Origin: Pseudomonas hygromyciniae | GTDB taxonomy: Bacteria > Pseudomonadota > Gammaproteobacteria > Pseudomonadales > Pseudomonadaceae | NCBI RefSeq assembly: GCF_016925675.1 | Contig: NZ_CP070506.1 | Coordinates: 3,098,501 to 3,162,500 of the forward strand | Direction: 5' to 3' | Length of the DNA stretch: 64,000 nucleotides | Shown: positions 46,525-58,390 of the stretch, piece after piece | How positions within the stretch are numbered: the stretch's first letter is position 1 | Layout: the number at the start of each line of letters is the position of its first letter | Program-made: the position numbers and the translations under genes | Notes under the pieces: model-generated | The model's database searches: none | The model's input: only the letters and a program-made list of their open reading frames with translations | What the model was told of the DNA's origin: nothing

Positions 46525-47851
46525 CTAGCGGATTTGGTGTTTGTGCAGCAACCGGTAGAACGTGGGTCGGGAAACCCCCAGCACACGGGCGGCGACACTC
46601 AGGTTGTCACTGTGCCGGTTCAGCACATCGCACAGCGCCTGGCGTTCAGCGCGGTGCTTGTAGTCTTCCAGTGTGGCCATGGGTAGAACGATAGCCTGCT
46701 GGCTTTGCAAGCCAAGGTCGGCTGCTTCGATTTGCCGGCCTTCGGCCAGTACCAGGCCACGCCGCACCCGATTGGCCAATTCGCGCACATTGCCCGGCCA
46801 ACCATGCTTGCTCATGGCGATCAGCGCGTCCTCGCTAAAGCTGCGCGGACGGCGCCCGGTTTCCTGGCTGTAGAACCTGGAAAAATGGTTGGCCAGCATG
46901 CCGACATCGCCATGCCGCTCCCGTAACGGCGCGGTAATCACTTGCAGCACATTGAGCCGGTAGTACAAGTCCTCGCGGAAAGCCCCCTCTCGATGGCGGC
47001 CTCCAGGTCGACGTGAGTCGCGGCCAGCACCCGCACATCCACCGGGATCGGTTGGCTACCGCCCACCCGCTCGATGTGTTTTTTCCTGGAGAAAGCGCAA
47101 CAGGTTGGCCTGCAACTCCATGGGCAGGTCGCCGATTTCATCGAGGAACAGGGTGCCGCCATTGGCCGCTTCGATACGCCCGATCTTGCGTTGGTGGGCG
47201 CCGGTGAATGCGCCCTTTTCATGGCCAAACAGTTCGGACTGGATCAAGTGTTCTGGGATCGCGCCACAATTGATCGCCACAAACGGCTTGGCGTGGCGCT
47301 GGGATTGGCGATGCAAGGTCTTGGCCACCAATTCCTTGCCGGTGCCGCTGTCGCCACGGATCAGAATCGGCGATTCGGTGGGGGCCAGTTTGGCCAACAG
47401 TTTGCGCAGCTCACGGATTGGCCGGCTGTCACCCAGCAACTCATGCTCCAGCTCGTTCACGTGGGCGGTGCCTTTACCCCGCAGGCGTGCCATGCCAAAG
47501 GCGCGGCCCAGGGTCACTTGCACCCGTGACACATCGAAGGGCAAGGTGTGGAAGTCAAAAAACCATTCGCAGACAAAGTCGCCGACGTTCTGCAGACGCA
47601 GCATTTCGGGGCTAAGCACCGCAATCCATTCGGTACCACTGCGACTGATCAACTCCTTGACCGCCTCAGGTCGCTCAAGGTGCATGGGCAGGAGCCGCAA
47701 CAGCCCCACATCACAGGTACGATCCCCCCAATGCATCCAGGGCGCAACTGTCTACATCCCAGCCAGCCGCCCGCAAACCAGGCAATAACTGGTGGCAGTC
47801 GTCACAGGGATCGACCACAAGCAAGCGACGCAGGGCTGGTGTAACAACCAT
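46525..47851 (-). pseudogene. Sigma-54 activator (VpsR-like bEBP), frameshifted at three runs
   Basis: Read across three shifts, this is a sigma-54-interacting regulator of about 441 residues starting at the ATG at 47851 (MVVTPALRRLLVVDPCDDC). The receiver-like N-terminal domain resembles VpsR rather than NtrC. The AAA+ domain has Walker A IRGDSGTGKE, the sigma-54 contact loop GAFTGA, Walker B GGTLFLDEIGDLP and FREDLYYRLNVLQV. A Fis-type helix-turn-helix ends it (NLSVAARVLGVSRPTFYRLL). The shifts are an extra C in 47724-47729, an extra T in 47079-47084 and a missing C in 46983-46987; the last two cancel. It is convergent with fap, which has a candidate sigma-54 promoter, so it may be the fap activator (inference). 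Confidence 0.85.
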
Positions 47852-48192
47852 GACTATTCCTTGGCGTCAAAATCATTAAAGTTATTTAGAAACAACAGTT
47901 TGGGCAAGCTGCTCATAACCCTAGCAAGATCTTGACGCTACCCTTGTATCGTTTCGCGATAAAACCATCACCGATACAGCGTTTAGCGATCAGCCCCCCC
48001 GGCGAGCGCTACTTCAATCTTTCATTCACCTTTCAAAATCGCGCCTTACATGACGTTAATCACGAAAAGTTGAATTTTGTTGTTCTAACATGTGACCCGT
48101 ACCCCGTCATCGTGCATCAGTACAGGTACTAGCCGAACGGTAAGCCCAACCGACGGCACATCTTTTGATTGGGCACTTAGAGAGAAGACCCC
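47852..48192. other. 341 bp intergenic region without a gene
   Basis: This separates the divergent sigma-54 activator gene and the small gene at 48193, so it should hold both promoters. I see a short inverted repeat, TATCG-N5-CGATA (47947-47961), and AT-rich stretches around 47870 and 48060, but no promoter I can assign with confidence and no RNA gene. Confidence 0.6.
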
Positions 48193-48459
48193 ATGAACGC
48201 CCCGCTCCGTATCAACGAAGCTCTTTTGATCGCAGACCGTGCTTTCCAACCTTTTCACTGCGTGGCCTGGGCCCCACAAGACGGCACTGGCGAACTGAGC
48301 CTGACCGTGATCGACTGCACCGAGAAACGCATCGGGCGCAAACAAATTCCTTGCAGCACTTATTCCGATCCAAAACAATTGGAAACCCTGCTGCTGCAAG
48401 CCCGCGCCGAACTCGATGGCGAAGGTTATCAACTTCAGTCCTGGGCAATGCCCAAGTAA
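48193..48459 (+). CDS. Small conserved hypothetical protein
   Basis: An 88-residue soluble protein with no signal peptide: ALLIADRAFQPFHCVAWAPQDGTGELSL near the N terminus and QLETLLLQARAELDGEGYQL near the end. The composition and the mixed alpha/beta pattern look real, and a GAGAAG ribosome site precedes the ATG. I do not recognise the family. A strong hairpin follows 64 bp downstream, suggesting a single-gene transcript. Confidence 0.75.
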   Translation: MNAPLRINEALLIADRAFQPFHCVAWAPQDGTGELSLTVIDCTEKRIGRKQIPCSTYSDPKQLETLLLQARAELDGEGYQLQSWAMPK

Positions 48460-48522
48460 GTTAAGGCAGCCACTGCGACATGCCGTCGCTTCTTATATTG
48501 GCTGCAACTTGTTAAGACTATT

Positions 48523-48561
48523 AAACCCGTGGCGGGTGAGTTCGACTCCCGCCACGGGTTT
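48523..48561. terminator. Strong hairpin, probable terminator
   Basis: AAACCCGTGGCGGG and CCCGCCACGGGTTT form a perfect 14 bp stem with the loop TGAGTTCGACT, ending in a short T-run. The loop and inner stem look like a tRNA T-arm, but no tRNA can be built around them. Confidence 0.7.
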
Positions 48562-48675
48562 TGCGTGCCTAACACTTAAGTATCTCCCTTCTTTATATGG
48601 CTGCCATGCCATGACCGCTTGATCTTCCTGCGAGCATCGGGCACTTTGCGCGCTTCTCGCCCCCAGGAGCACCCC

Positions 48676-50178
48676 ATGTCCGGTTCAATGGCCCAGGCCT
48701 TCGCCCATAACTTCCTTGGGCACTCGCCCCGTTGGTACAAGGCCAGCATCCTCGCTTTCCTCATCATCAACCCCCTGGTGCTCTGGGCTTTTGGCCCGGT
48801 TGCGGCTGGCTGGCTGCTGGTGGCCGAGTTCATTTTCACCCTGGCCATGGCGTTGCACTGTTATCCGTTGATGCCCGGTGGGCTGTTGATGGTCCAGGCA
48901 CTGTTGCTGCGCATGACCACGCCCCAGGCGCTGTACGACGAGCTGCTGCATAACTTTCCGGTGATTCTGCTGCTGATGTTTATGGTGGCCGGCATCTATT
49001 TTATGAAGGATTTGCTGCTGTTCCTGTTTTCGCGCCTGCTGCTGGGCGTACGCTCTAAGGCGCTACTGGGGCTGATGTTCTGCTTTTTGTCGGCCTTTCT
49101 TTCAGCCTTTCTCGATGCCTTGACGGTCACTGCGGTCATTATCAGTGCCGCCGTGGGCTTCTATTCGGTGTATCACCGCGTGGCCTCAGGCAATGATCCA
49201 CGCCAGGACAGCGAGTACAGCGACGACCGCCACCTGCCCACCTTGCACCACGCCGACCTTGAGCAATTTCGCGCTTTCCTGCGCAGCCTGTTGATGCACG
49301 GCGCCGTCGGCACCGCCCTGGGTGGCGTGTGCACGCTGGTGGGTGAACCCCAGAACCTGTTGATCGGCCATGAGATGGGCTGGAATTTCAGCGAGTTCTT
49401 CCAACGCGTTGCCCCGGTATCGTTACCGGTGCTGGTAGCCGGCCTGATGACCTGCGTACTGCTGGAAAAGCTGCGCTGGTTTGGCTACGGCACCCTACTG
49501 CCGGACAACGTGCGTCAGGTGCTGGCCAACTACGCCCGCGAAGACAACGCCGAACGCACCCCGCGCCAACGTGCGGCACTGATTGTCCAAGGCCTGGCAG
49601 CAATGATCCTAATCGCCGGCCTGGCCTTTCATATCGCCGAGGTTGGCTTGATCGGACTGCTGGTGATCGTACTGATCACCGCCTTTACCGGGATTACCGA
49701 AGAGCACCGCATCGGCAATGCCTTCAAGGACGCCCTGCCCTTTACCGCGTTGCTGGTGGTGTTTTTCGCCGTGGTCGCTGTGATTCATGATCAGCAGTTG
49801 TTCACCCCATTGATCCAATGGGTGTTGGCACTGCCCGCCGAACAACAGCCGGGCATGCTGTTCATTGCCAACGGCCTGCTGTCCGCGATCAGCGATAACG
49901 TGTTTGTCGCAACGATCTACATCACCGAGGTCAAGCAGGCGTTTGTGTCCGGCCATATGAGCCGCGAGCATTTCGAGACCCTGGCCATTGCAATCAATAC
50001 CGGCACCAACCTGCCCAGCGTAGCGACACCCAACGGTCAGGCGGCCTTCCTGTTTTTGCTGACCTCGGCGATTGCGCCGCTGATCCGCCTGTCCTACGGG
50101 CGCATGGTGTGGATGGCGCTACCGTACACCGTGGTGATGGGCGTGCTGGGCTGGTACGCGGTCAGCTATTGGCTGTGA
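48676..50178 (+). CDS. nhaB: Na+/H+ antiporter NhaB
   Basis: A 500-residue inner-membrane sodium/proton antiporter used for sodium extrusion and pH balance. About twelve hydrophobic segments are present. NhaB landmarks include [22 protein letters not shown] at the N terminus, the acidic [43 protein letters not shown] and [21 protein letters not shown]. The start at 48676 is set by AGGAG six bases before it. The 3' end overlaps the convergent HAD gene by 13 bp. Confidence 0.95.
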   Translation: MSGSMAQAFAHNFLGHSPRWYKASILAFLIINPLVLWAFGPVAAGWLLVAEFIFTLAMALHCYPLMPGGLLMVQALLLRMTTPQALYDELLHNFPVILLLMFMVAGIYFMKDLLLFLFSRLLLGVRSKALLGLMFCFLSAFLSAFLDALTVTAVIISAAVGFYSVYHRVASGNDPRQDSEYSDDRHLPTLHHADLEQFRAFLRSLLMHGAVGTALGGVCTLVGEPQNLLIGHEMGWNFSEFFQRVAPVSLPVLVAGLMTCVLLEKLRWFGYGTLLPDNVRQVLANYAREDNAERTPRQRAALIVQGLAAMILIAGLAFHIAEVGLIGLLVIVLITAFTGITEEHRIGNAFKDALPFTALLVVFFAVVAVIHDQQLFTPLIQWVLALPAEQQPGMLFIANGLLSAISDNVFVATIYITEVKQAFVSGHMSREHFETLAIAINTGTNLPSVATPNGQAAFLFLLTSAIAPLIRLSYGRMVWMALPYTVVMGVLGWYAVSYWL

Positions 50179-50986
50179 AGGATAAACCGTTCAATAGCCT
50201 GGGCTGCGCCGTCCTCGAGATTGCTGGCGGTGACCACATCGGCCTGACGCTTGACCGCCTCTTCGGCCTGGCCCATGGCAATCGATAACCCGGCCACTTG
50301 AAACATCGCCGGGTCATTGCCGCCGTCGCCAATGGCCGCTGTGTGCTCCAGCGCCACGCCAAGATGCGCGGCCAGGGTTTTCAGGGCATCGCCCTTGTTG
50401 GCCTGCATCGCCGTGATATCGAGATAGACCGGCTGTGAACGCGACACCTGGGCCAGGCCTGCGACCTTGGGCTGCAACTGCGCCTCCAGCTCAATCAACA
50501 ACTGGGCATTGGCGCTGGCGGCGACGATCTTGTCGATCCGCCCCAGGACCGGCTCAAAACTCTCCACCACCACCGGCGCATAGCCCAGGCCCTGCTGCTC
50601 CCGAGGCACCATGGGGCCCGTTGCATCGCGTAGCAACCAGTCGCCCTCGGCAAACACCCAGATTTCCACCTCCGGCTGCTCGCCCAGCAACGCCAAGGTG
50701 ATCAGCGCCGCCTCTGCGGGCAAGTGGTGGGCAACCAGGATGCTGCCGTCAGGGTTGACCAGGGTGCCGCCGTTGAACCCTGCCGTGGGCACATCGACGC
50801 CCAGGGCTTCGATCTGCTGCAGCATGGCCCTGGGCGGTCGCCCGGTGGCCAGGCTGAAAAACACCCCGGCCTCGCGCAGCGCCCGCACCGCATCAATGGT
50901 GCGCTGGCTCAGGCTGTGATCGGGCAACAACAAAGTGCCGTCCATATCACACAACAAAAAACGGATGGGTTGAATCGCGTCTGCAC

Positions 50987-50990
<4 letters not shown>
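50166..50990 (-). CDS. HAD-superfamily phosphatase (Cof/IIB type)
   Basis: A 274-residue haloacid-dehalogenase-like hydrolase of the Cof type. Motif I is [11 protein letters not shown] (nucleophile and acid Asp), motif II lies in FFSLATGRP, and motif III/IV in [15 protein letters not shown] and [13 protein letters not shown]. The family hydrolyses sugar phosphates and similar metabolites. It overlaps the zwf stop by four bases and is third in the gnd-zwf operon, so a sugar-phosphate substrate is plausible but unproven. Confidence 0.9.
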
Positions 50991-53487
<2,497 letters not shown>

Positions 53488-53751
53488 GTATTGATGCTCC
53501 CAACTACAAATAAAAAATGTGTGACACAGTTTATAGCGCAATCACGAATTAGTCCGGCGCCAATCGCACTAGTTTCATCACAAAAACAGGCCATCGTTTC
53601 ACCATCACTGGCTGAAAAGTCACAACGACCCCGAAAAATAAAAAAGTTCCCTTGAGCCAAAAAAGAAATCAGAATCGCCCCTGACTCCTGCCAAGGGCCT
53701 CGACTCAAGCCCCCTGGCACCGCGATACACCGGCTATTTGCGAGGTAAGCA

Positions 53752-53916
53752 ATGCGCACTGCACAGATCACACGCCCGCCACAAACCCTTTACGTCACCG
53801 TCCGCCGCGACGAATTGCGCCAGTTGAAAGACGAACGTGAACAGTTGCAGCAGGAAGTGATCCGTCTGCGTGCGCAGTTGCAGGCCCAGCTCACGAATCA
53901 AGCCATCACCTGCTGA
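53752..53916 (+). CDS. Small coiled-coil protein, 54 residues
   Basis: A short open frame (MRTAQITRPPQTLYVTVRRD at the start) with a heptad-like helix, ELRQLKDEREQLQQEVIRLR, covering residues 21-40. A GAGGTAAGC site lies just before the ATG. It is a plausible real small protein, because codon choice and the regular Leu/Val spacing are hard to obtain by chance. Its function is unknown; it lies alone between gnd (divergent) and the phosphoethanolamine transferase gene. Confidence 0.65.
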   Translation: MRTAQITRPPQTLYVTVRRDELRQLKDEREQLQQEVIRLRAQLQAQLTNQAITC

Positions 53917-54049
53917 GCTTTTGCCGGCGCCTACAATGATCGCCACCTCAGATCCAACTCACAAAGTTTTCACCAGCCCTTCCCGATAATCCTTCGCCAG
54001 AACGCCGTCTCACCCATGGGCGGTGGCAATTATTGGGTTGGAGCGCTGC

Positions 54050-55795
54050 ATGGCGATGTTCAAACGCAGCACGAAGTCTGCGACGGGGTTTGATTGGGCC
54101 GGCCTTGGCTGGATGTTCCTGTTTTTCTGGTATTTCTCGGGTATTACCCAGCTACTGATCCAATTGACCGGCACCTCCGGCTTCAGTGGGTTCCGCCAGG
54201 CGTTCTTCATGAGCGCGCTGTGGTTGGCGCCCATGCTGCTATTCCCGCGTCGCGCCAGACTGCTGGCCGCGTTGATCGGCGTGGTCTTGTGGGCCTGTTC
54301 CATGGCCAGCCTGGGCTATTTCTTTATTTATCAGCAGGAATTTTCCCAGAGCGTCATCTTCATCATGTTCGAGTCGAACATCTCTGAAGCCGGCGAGTAC
54401 GCAACCCAATATTTTGCCTGGTGGATCGTGCTGGCCTTTATTGCCCACACGGCCTTGGCCATCTTCCTCTGGACCCGCGTGCGCCCGGTCTACTTGCCCA
54501 TGGGTCGGGCGATGATCGCGGCGACCGCCATTGTACTGGCGATTGTCGGTTATCCGCTGGTCAAGCAGATCGCTACCAACGACACCCTGGAGCGGGCCAT
54601 CGATGGTTTCGAAACCCGTGTCGAACCTGCGGTGCCGTGGCAGATGATCGTCGCTTATCGTCGCTATACCCAGCAGTTGAACAACATGCAGGGCATGCTC
54701 GACAACGTCAGCAAGATCCCGCCCCTGAGCAACTTCAAGGACAGCATGGCCGGCCAGCCGTCGACCCTGGTACTGGTGATCGGCGAGTCCACCAACCGCC
54801 AGCGCATGAGCCTCTACGGCTACCCACGCAAGACCACCCCGGAGCTGGACAAGCTGCGTGACCAACTGGACGTGTTCGACAACGTCATCACCCCGCGCCC
54901 CTACACCATCGAGGCGCTGCAACAGGTGCTGACCTTTGCCGACGAAGACCACCCGGACCTGTACCTCAAGACCCCATCCATCGTCAGCATGATGAAACAG
55001 GCTGGCTACAAGACGTTCTGGATCACGAACCAGCAGACCATGACCAAGCGCAACACCATGCTCACCACGTTCTCGGAGCAGGCCGACGAGCAGGTGTACC
55101 TCAATAACAACCGCAACCAGAACGCCCGCCAGTACGATGGCGACGTACTGGAGCCGTTCTCCAAGGCCCTCGCCGACAAGGCCGAGCGCAAGCTGATCGT
55201 GGTACACCTGCTGGGCACCCACATGAGCTATCAGTACCGCTACCCGCCGAGCTTCGACACCTTTAGCGACCGCCAGGGCGTGCCGGATGGGGTGAGTGAC
55301 GACCAGTTGCCCACCTACAACAGCTATGACAACGCGGTGCGCTATAACGACTTCGTGGTGTCGAGCCTGATCAAGGACTACGCCAAGACCGACCCCAACG
55401 GTTTCCTGCTGTACCTGTCCGACCATGGCGAGGATGTGTTCGACTCGGCGGGCCACGAAACCCTGGGCCGCAACGAGGGCAAGCCGACGGCGCCGATGTA
55501 CACCATTCCCTTCATGACCTGGGCCTCGCCGAAGTGGCGTGCTACCCACGACTGGAATATGCAAGGCGATGTACAACGGCCCTACAGCAGCTCGCAGCTG
55601 ATTCACACCTGGGCCGACCTTGCCGGCCTGAGCTTCGACGAACTGGACCGCAGCCGCAGCCTGGTCAGCGATAGCTTCAAGCCACGGCCATTGCTGATTG
55701 GCGATCCCTACCAGCGTCCGCAAAAGGCCTTGATCGACTTCAGCCTGATCAAGCCCAAGGTGATTGCCGCCCCCACGAATGTGGTGCTGAAGTAA
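54050..55795 (+). CDS. Phosphoethanolamine transferase, CptA-like
   Basis: A 581-residue inner-membrane enzyme of the alkaline-phosphatase-like (sulfatase) group that moves phosphoethanolamine to lipopolysaccharide. Four to five transmembrane helices fill the first 180 residues. The periplasmic catalytic domain begins near 235 with LVLVIGESTNRQRMSLYGYP, including metal ligand Glu246. The likely nucleophile is Thr286 in PRPYTIEALQQVL, and LSDHGEDVFDSAGHETLGR gives the Asp and His ligands. The pattern is closest to CptA, which modifies the LPS core, rather than EptA, which acts on lipid A. A GGAG site sets the start at 54050. A palindrome and a small secreted-protein gene follow. Confidence 0.87.
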   Translation: MAMFKRSTKSATGFDWAGLGWMFLFFWYFSGITQLLIQLTGTSGFSGFRQAFFMSALWLAPMLLFPRRARLLAALIGVVLWACSMASLGYFFIYQQEFSQSVIFIMFESNISEAGEYATQYFAWWIVLAFIAHTALAIFLWTRVRPVYLPMGRAMIAATAIVLAIVGYPLVKQIATNDTLERAIDGFETRVEPAVPWQMIVAYRRYTQQLNNMQGMLDNVSKIPPLSNFKDSMAGQPSTLVLVIGESTNRQRMSLYGYPRKTTPELDKLRDQLDVFDNVITPRPYTIEALQQVLTFADEDHPDLYLKTPSIVSMMKQAGYKTFWITNQQTMTKRNTMLTTFSEQADEQVYLNNNRNQNARQYDGDVLEPFSKALADKAERKLIVVHLLGTHMSYQYRYPPSFDTFSDRQGVPDGVSDDQLPTYNSYDNAVRYNDFVVSSLIKDYAKTDPNGFLLYLSDHGEDVFDSAGHETLGRNEGKPTAPMYTIPFMTWASPKWRATHDWNMQGDVQRPYSSSQLIHTWADLAGLSFDELDRSRSLVSDSFKPRPLLIGDPYQRPQKALIDFSLIKPKVIAAPTNVVLK

Positions 55796-55811
55796 ACGCC
55801 CCCCAACCCGT

Positions 55812-55839
55812 CCAAAGTTAACCGGGTGGTTAACTTTGG
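55812..55839. repeat. Perfect palindrome after the phosphoethanolamine transferase gene
   Basis: CCAAAGTTAACC-gggt-GGTTAACTTTGG is a 12 bp perfect stem. There is no long T-run, so it may be a terminator of the upstream gene or an operator for the small gene that follows. Confidence 0.6.
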
Positions 55840-55945
55840 ATGTTCTTGACGTTAATTCTCATTTAATAAGCTTCCTACAGACTATTCCCATAAATCTGAT
55901 CAGGGACGGTGCAGATACCGATCACTTTTAATGGGAATACATGCG

Positions 55946-56167
55946 ATGAAACTTTCAACCTTGATGCTCGCCGGCGTGCTGGGTCTGACCTCGGCCGGAG
56001 CCTTCGCCGAAGGTGGTGCGGAACGCGTGAAGGAGCACTTCAACAACTTCAGCTTCATCCAGAAGCAAACCCACGGCGATGCTGAGCAGACTGCTGCGAC
56101 CGATGCCAAGGGCGCTGAAGGCGGCTCCGCCGAGCAGGCGCGGGACAGCGAGCAACCCAAGAGCTGA
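55946..56167 (+). CDS. Small exported protein
   Basis: A 73-residue protein with a clear signal peptide (MKLSTLMLAGVLGLTSAGAF, cut after AFA). The mature part is acidic, Ala/Glu-rich and hydrophilic, and probably disordered: EHFNNFSFIQKQTHGDAEQT. I do not know its function. The ATG at 55946 is preferred to 55931 because it gives a standard signal peptide. It lies 150 bp after the phosphoethanolamine transferase gene, with an AT-rich leader between. Confidence 0.72.
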   Translation: MKLSTLMLAGVLGLTSAGAFAEGGAERVKEHFNNFSFIQKQTHGDAEQTAATDAKGAEGGSAEQARDSEQPKS

Positions 56168-56402
56168 TGCGCCACTCGTGCCCCGCTGGTGACCTGCTTG
56201 TGGTGAGGGCTTGTCCCCTCATTACAGCATGAGTATCTACACAACTATCTTCTTGGTATGTGTACATCTGCGTTGCTGCGGTTACGGCCACTGCGGGTCA
56301 CTCGCTGCCCGCCGCGATCGGCCATCGTGGTTTGACGGGGCGCCTGAAATCAAGATCAAAAGCAGAGCAACAGCAAAACCAGAGTGCGGAACTGCATTCC
56401 CC

Positions 56403-56491
56403 TGTGGGAGTGGGCTTGCTCGCGAATGCGGTGGGTCAGTGATGGATAGGTTGACTGATACAGCGCATTCGCGAGCAAGCCCGCTCCCACA
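56403..56491. repeat. REPIN-like doublet
   Basis: The units TGTGGGAGTGGGCTTGCTCG and the inverted GCGAGCAAGCCCGCTCCCACA enclose about 35 bp. This is another variant core (TGCTCGCGAATGCG). It fills the centre of the 385 bp gap 56168-56552, where I see no gene; the stretch before it has only a partial REP fragment (56200-56222). Confidence 0.85.
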
Positions 56492-56552
56492 AGGGTACGC
56501 GTACACTTCGACGATTATGCCCCCCAGAAGAGCGACTCGCGTAGATACGGCT

Positions 56553-57044
56553 TTAAAGCGCCTTGCTCCAGAACAGCATGCGGCCATGGGCCGGGTCGAA
56601 TACCGAGTCATCAAAACCAAACTTGCGGTACGACGCCTGAGCCACGGGATTACCTTCCAGCACTTCGAGGGTGATCTTGCAGCAGCCGCGTTGACGGGCG
56701 ATTTCCTCGACCTTTTGCAGCATTTTCTGGCTCAGGCCCAGGCCACGAAACTGCTCCATGACCACCACATCATGCACGTTGACCAACGGGCGGCAGGCGA
56801 AGGTCGAGAACCCTTCAAAGCAGTTCACCAGCCCGGCCGGCTCACCACCGACAAAGGCCAGCACGCTGAATGCATGGGCACGCTTGGCCAATTCAGCCGG
56901 CAGTTGCTCCAGCAGATCGGCGGACAGGGCTTTGCCCCCGCCCATGGGGTCTTGTGCGTAGTGATTGAGTAACAGGCCAATGGCCTCGGCCTGCACAGGA
57001 TTGCTGTAGCTGGCTTGCAACACCAGTATTTCTGCGGCTTCCAT
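56553..57044 (-). CDS. GNAT N-acetyltransferase
   Basis: A 163-residue acetyltransferase. The acetyl-CoA loop is VVVMEQFRGLGLSQKMLQKVEEIA, followed by ITLEVLEGNPVAQASYRKFGF, the late GNAT strand-helix. The N-terminal part (AIGLLLNHYAQDPMGGGKAL) is typical of a small GNAT subgroup seen in pseudomonads. The substrate is unknown. It is an isolated gene with its own upstream region. Confidence 0.88.
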   Translation of the reverse strand: MEAAEILVLQASYSNPVQAEAIGLLLNHYAQDPMGGGKALSADLLEQLPAELAKRAHAFSVLAFVGGEPAGLVNCFEGFSTFACRPLVNVHDVVVMEQFRGLGLSQKMLQKVEEIARQRGCCKITLEVLEGNPVAQASYRKFGFDDSVFDPAHGRMLFWSKAL

Positions 57045-57195
57045 TTCCTTCCTCGATAACAGTTAGGCAGGGATCACCTCCCCGCAAAACCTCGATTGTA
57101 AGCGGGCTGTCGGCCATAGATGAAGGAGATTAACTACAGGTTTGTGCAGGAAAGCGCTATCACACTTGCAATCGACAAAAGGTGGCTCAAAGCCA

Positions 57196-58302
57196 TTATC
57201 TGCCGAAGCGCTGTAGCTGCATTTCTTGCAAGCGACTGAGGGTCCGTCGAAAGGCAAACTCCAGATAACCCTCGGTGTACAGCGACACCAGAGGCACTTT
57301 GGCTTCGATGTACAACGGCACCTTGCGGTCGTAGCACTCATCGACCAGGGCAATGAAGCGTCGCACGCCGTCGTCATGCACAGACAATTGCGGCAACTCA
57401 CGATCCCCCGCCTCCACGCGCTGGGCGCCGTCCTCGGTGCCGCGGGCAATCCGTCCAGGACGCTGCTGAGCGCTCAAACTGGGGACTTCGCCGAGCAATA
57501 TGGCGCTGTAACGATCGCACAGCTGCATGAAATCCATGGCCGCCAACGGTTGCTCGCACACATCGGCATAGCGACACCACAGCACCGTGGCAGAGGATTT
57601 CACTGTGGCAATGCTGCGCGAGCCCACGACCACCGGTGCATCGCTGCAGGCTTGTCCCGAGCTCAACCGCTCAAATACCTGTGCCAGTGCCTGGGGCTCA
57701 TCGACCCAGTAGCGCTGCTCAGCGGTGCCTGGGTGCAGGCGATGATCTTCACTGCCCGCTACCGCCACCACCTGCATATGGGCCTTGATAGCCTCGATGG
57801 CCGGAATGAAGCGGTCCCGATTGAAACCGTCGGCGTAGAGCTGCTCCGGCGGTTGATTGGAGGTGCAGACCATCACCACCCCTTCGTCGAACATCACCTG
57901 GAACAAACGCCCGAGGATGATCGCATCGCCGATGTCATTGACGAATAGTTCGTCAAAACACAGCACCCGCACCTCCCCGGCCAACTCACGGGCCAGGGCC
58001 TGCAAGGGGTCGGGGGTACCGGTCAGTTGGAACGAGCGCTGGTGGACCCAGCCCATGAAGTGATGAAAGTGCTGACGCCGCGCAGGCACTCGCAAGCTCT
58101 GGTAGAACTGATCCATCAGCCAGGTTTTCCCACGGCCCACCGGCCCCCAGAGATAAACACCGGCCACAGGACCATGGGTGCCCTGATGCAAGGCCTCATG
58201 GCAATCCTGCAAGATTTGCACGGCATGGCGCTGGGCATCGTCGGCGACAAAACCCTCATGCAGGGCCTGCTGGTACGCGGCCAGGGGTGAATCAAAAATC
58301 AT
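57196..58302 (-). CDS. zapE: Cell division-associated ATPase ZapE (AFG1-like)
   Basis: A 368-residue P-loop ATPase. ZapE acts at the division septum late in constriction. Walker A is GPVGRGKTWLMD (about 53-64), Walker B is VLCFDELFVNDIGDA, and the sensor segment is VMVCTSNQPPEQLYADGFNRDRFIPAI. The C-terminal YTEGYLEFAFRRTLSRLQEMQ is also conserved in the family. The length is normal. The neighbours are unrelated, and no operon is visible. Confidence 0.92.
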   Translation of the reverse strand: MIFDSPLAAYQQALHEGFVADDAQRHAVQILQDCHEALHQGTHGPVAGVYLWGPVGRGKTWLMDQFYQSLRVPARRQHFHHFMGWVHQRSFQLTGTPDPLQALARELAGEVRVLCFDELFVNDIGDAIILGRLFQVMFDEGVVMVCTSNQPPEQLYADGFNRDRFIPAIEAIKAHMQVVAVAGSEDHRLHPGTAEQRYWVDEPQALAQVFERLSSGQACSDAPVVVGSRSIATVKSSATVLWCRYADVCEQPLAAMDFMQLCDRYSAILLGEVPSLSAQQRPGRIARGTEDGAQRVEAGDRELPQLSVHDDGVRRFIALVDECYDRKVPLYIEAKVPLVSLYTEGYLEFAFRRTLSRLQEMQLQRFGR

Positions 58303-58390
58303 ACCGTTCCATGGCCAGAGAGCTCATCTGTGGAGAGGGGTTTGTTTGTGGCAAGGGGGCTTGCCGGCAGCCCCTGCTGGACAGTCAGCC

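Noticed and set aside
48480..48565. Possible tRNA gene ending in a T-arm-like sequence
   Set aside because: No D-arm, anticodon arm or acceptor pairing can be drawn. The sequence folds better as a single 14 bp hairpin.
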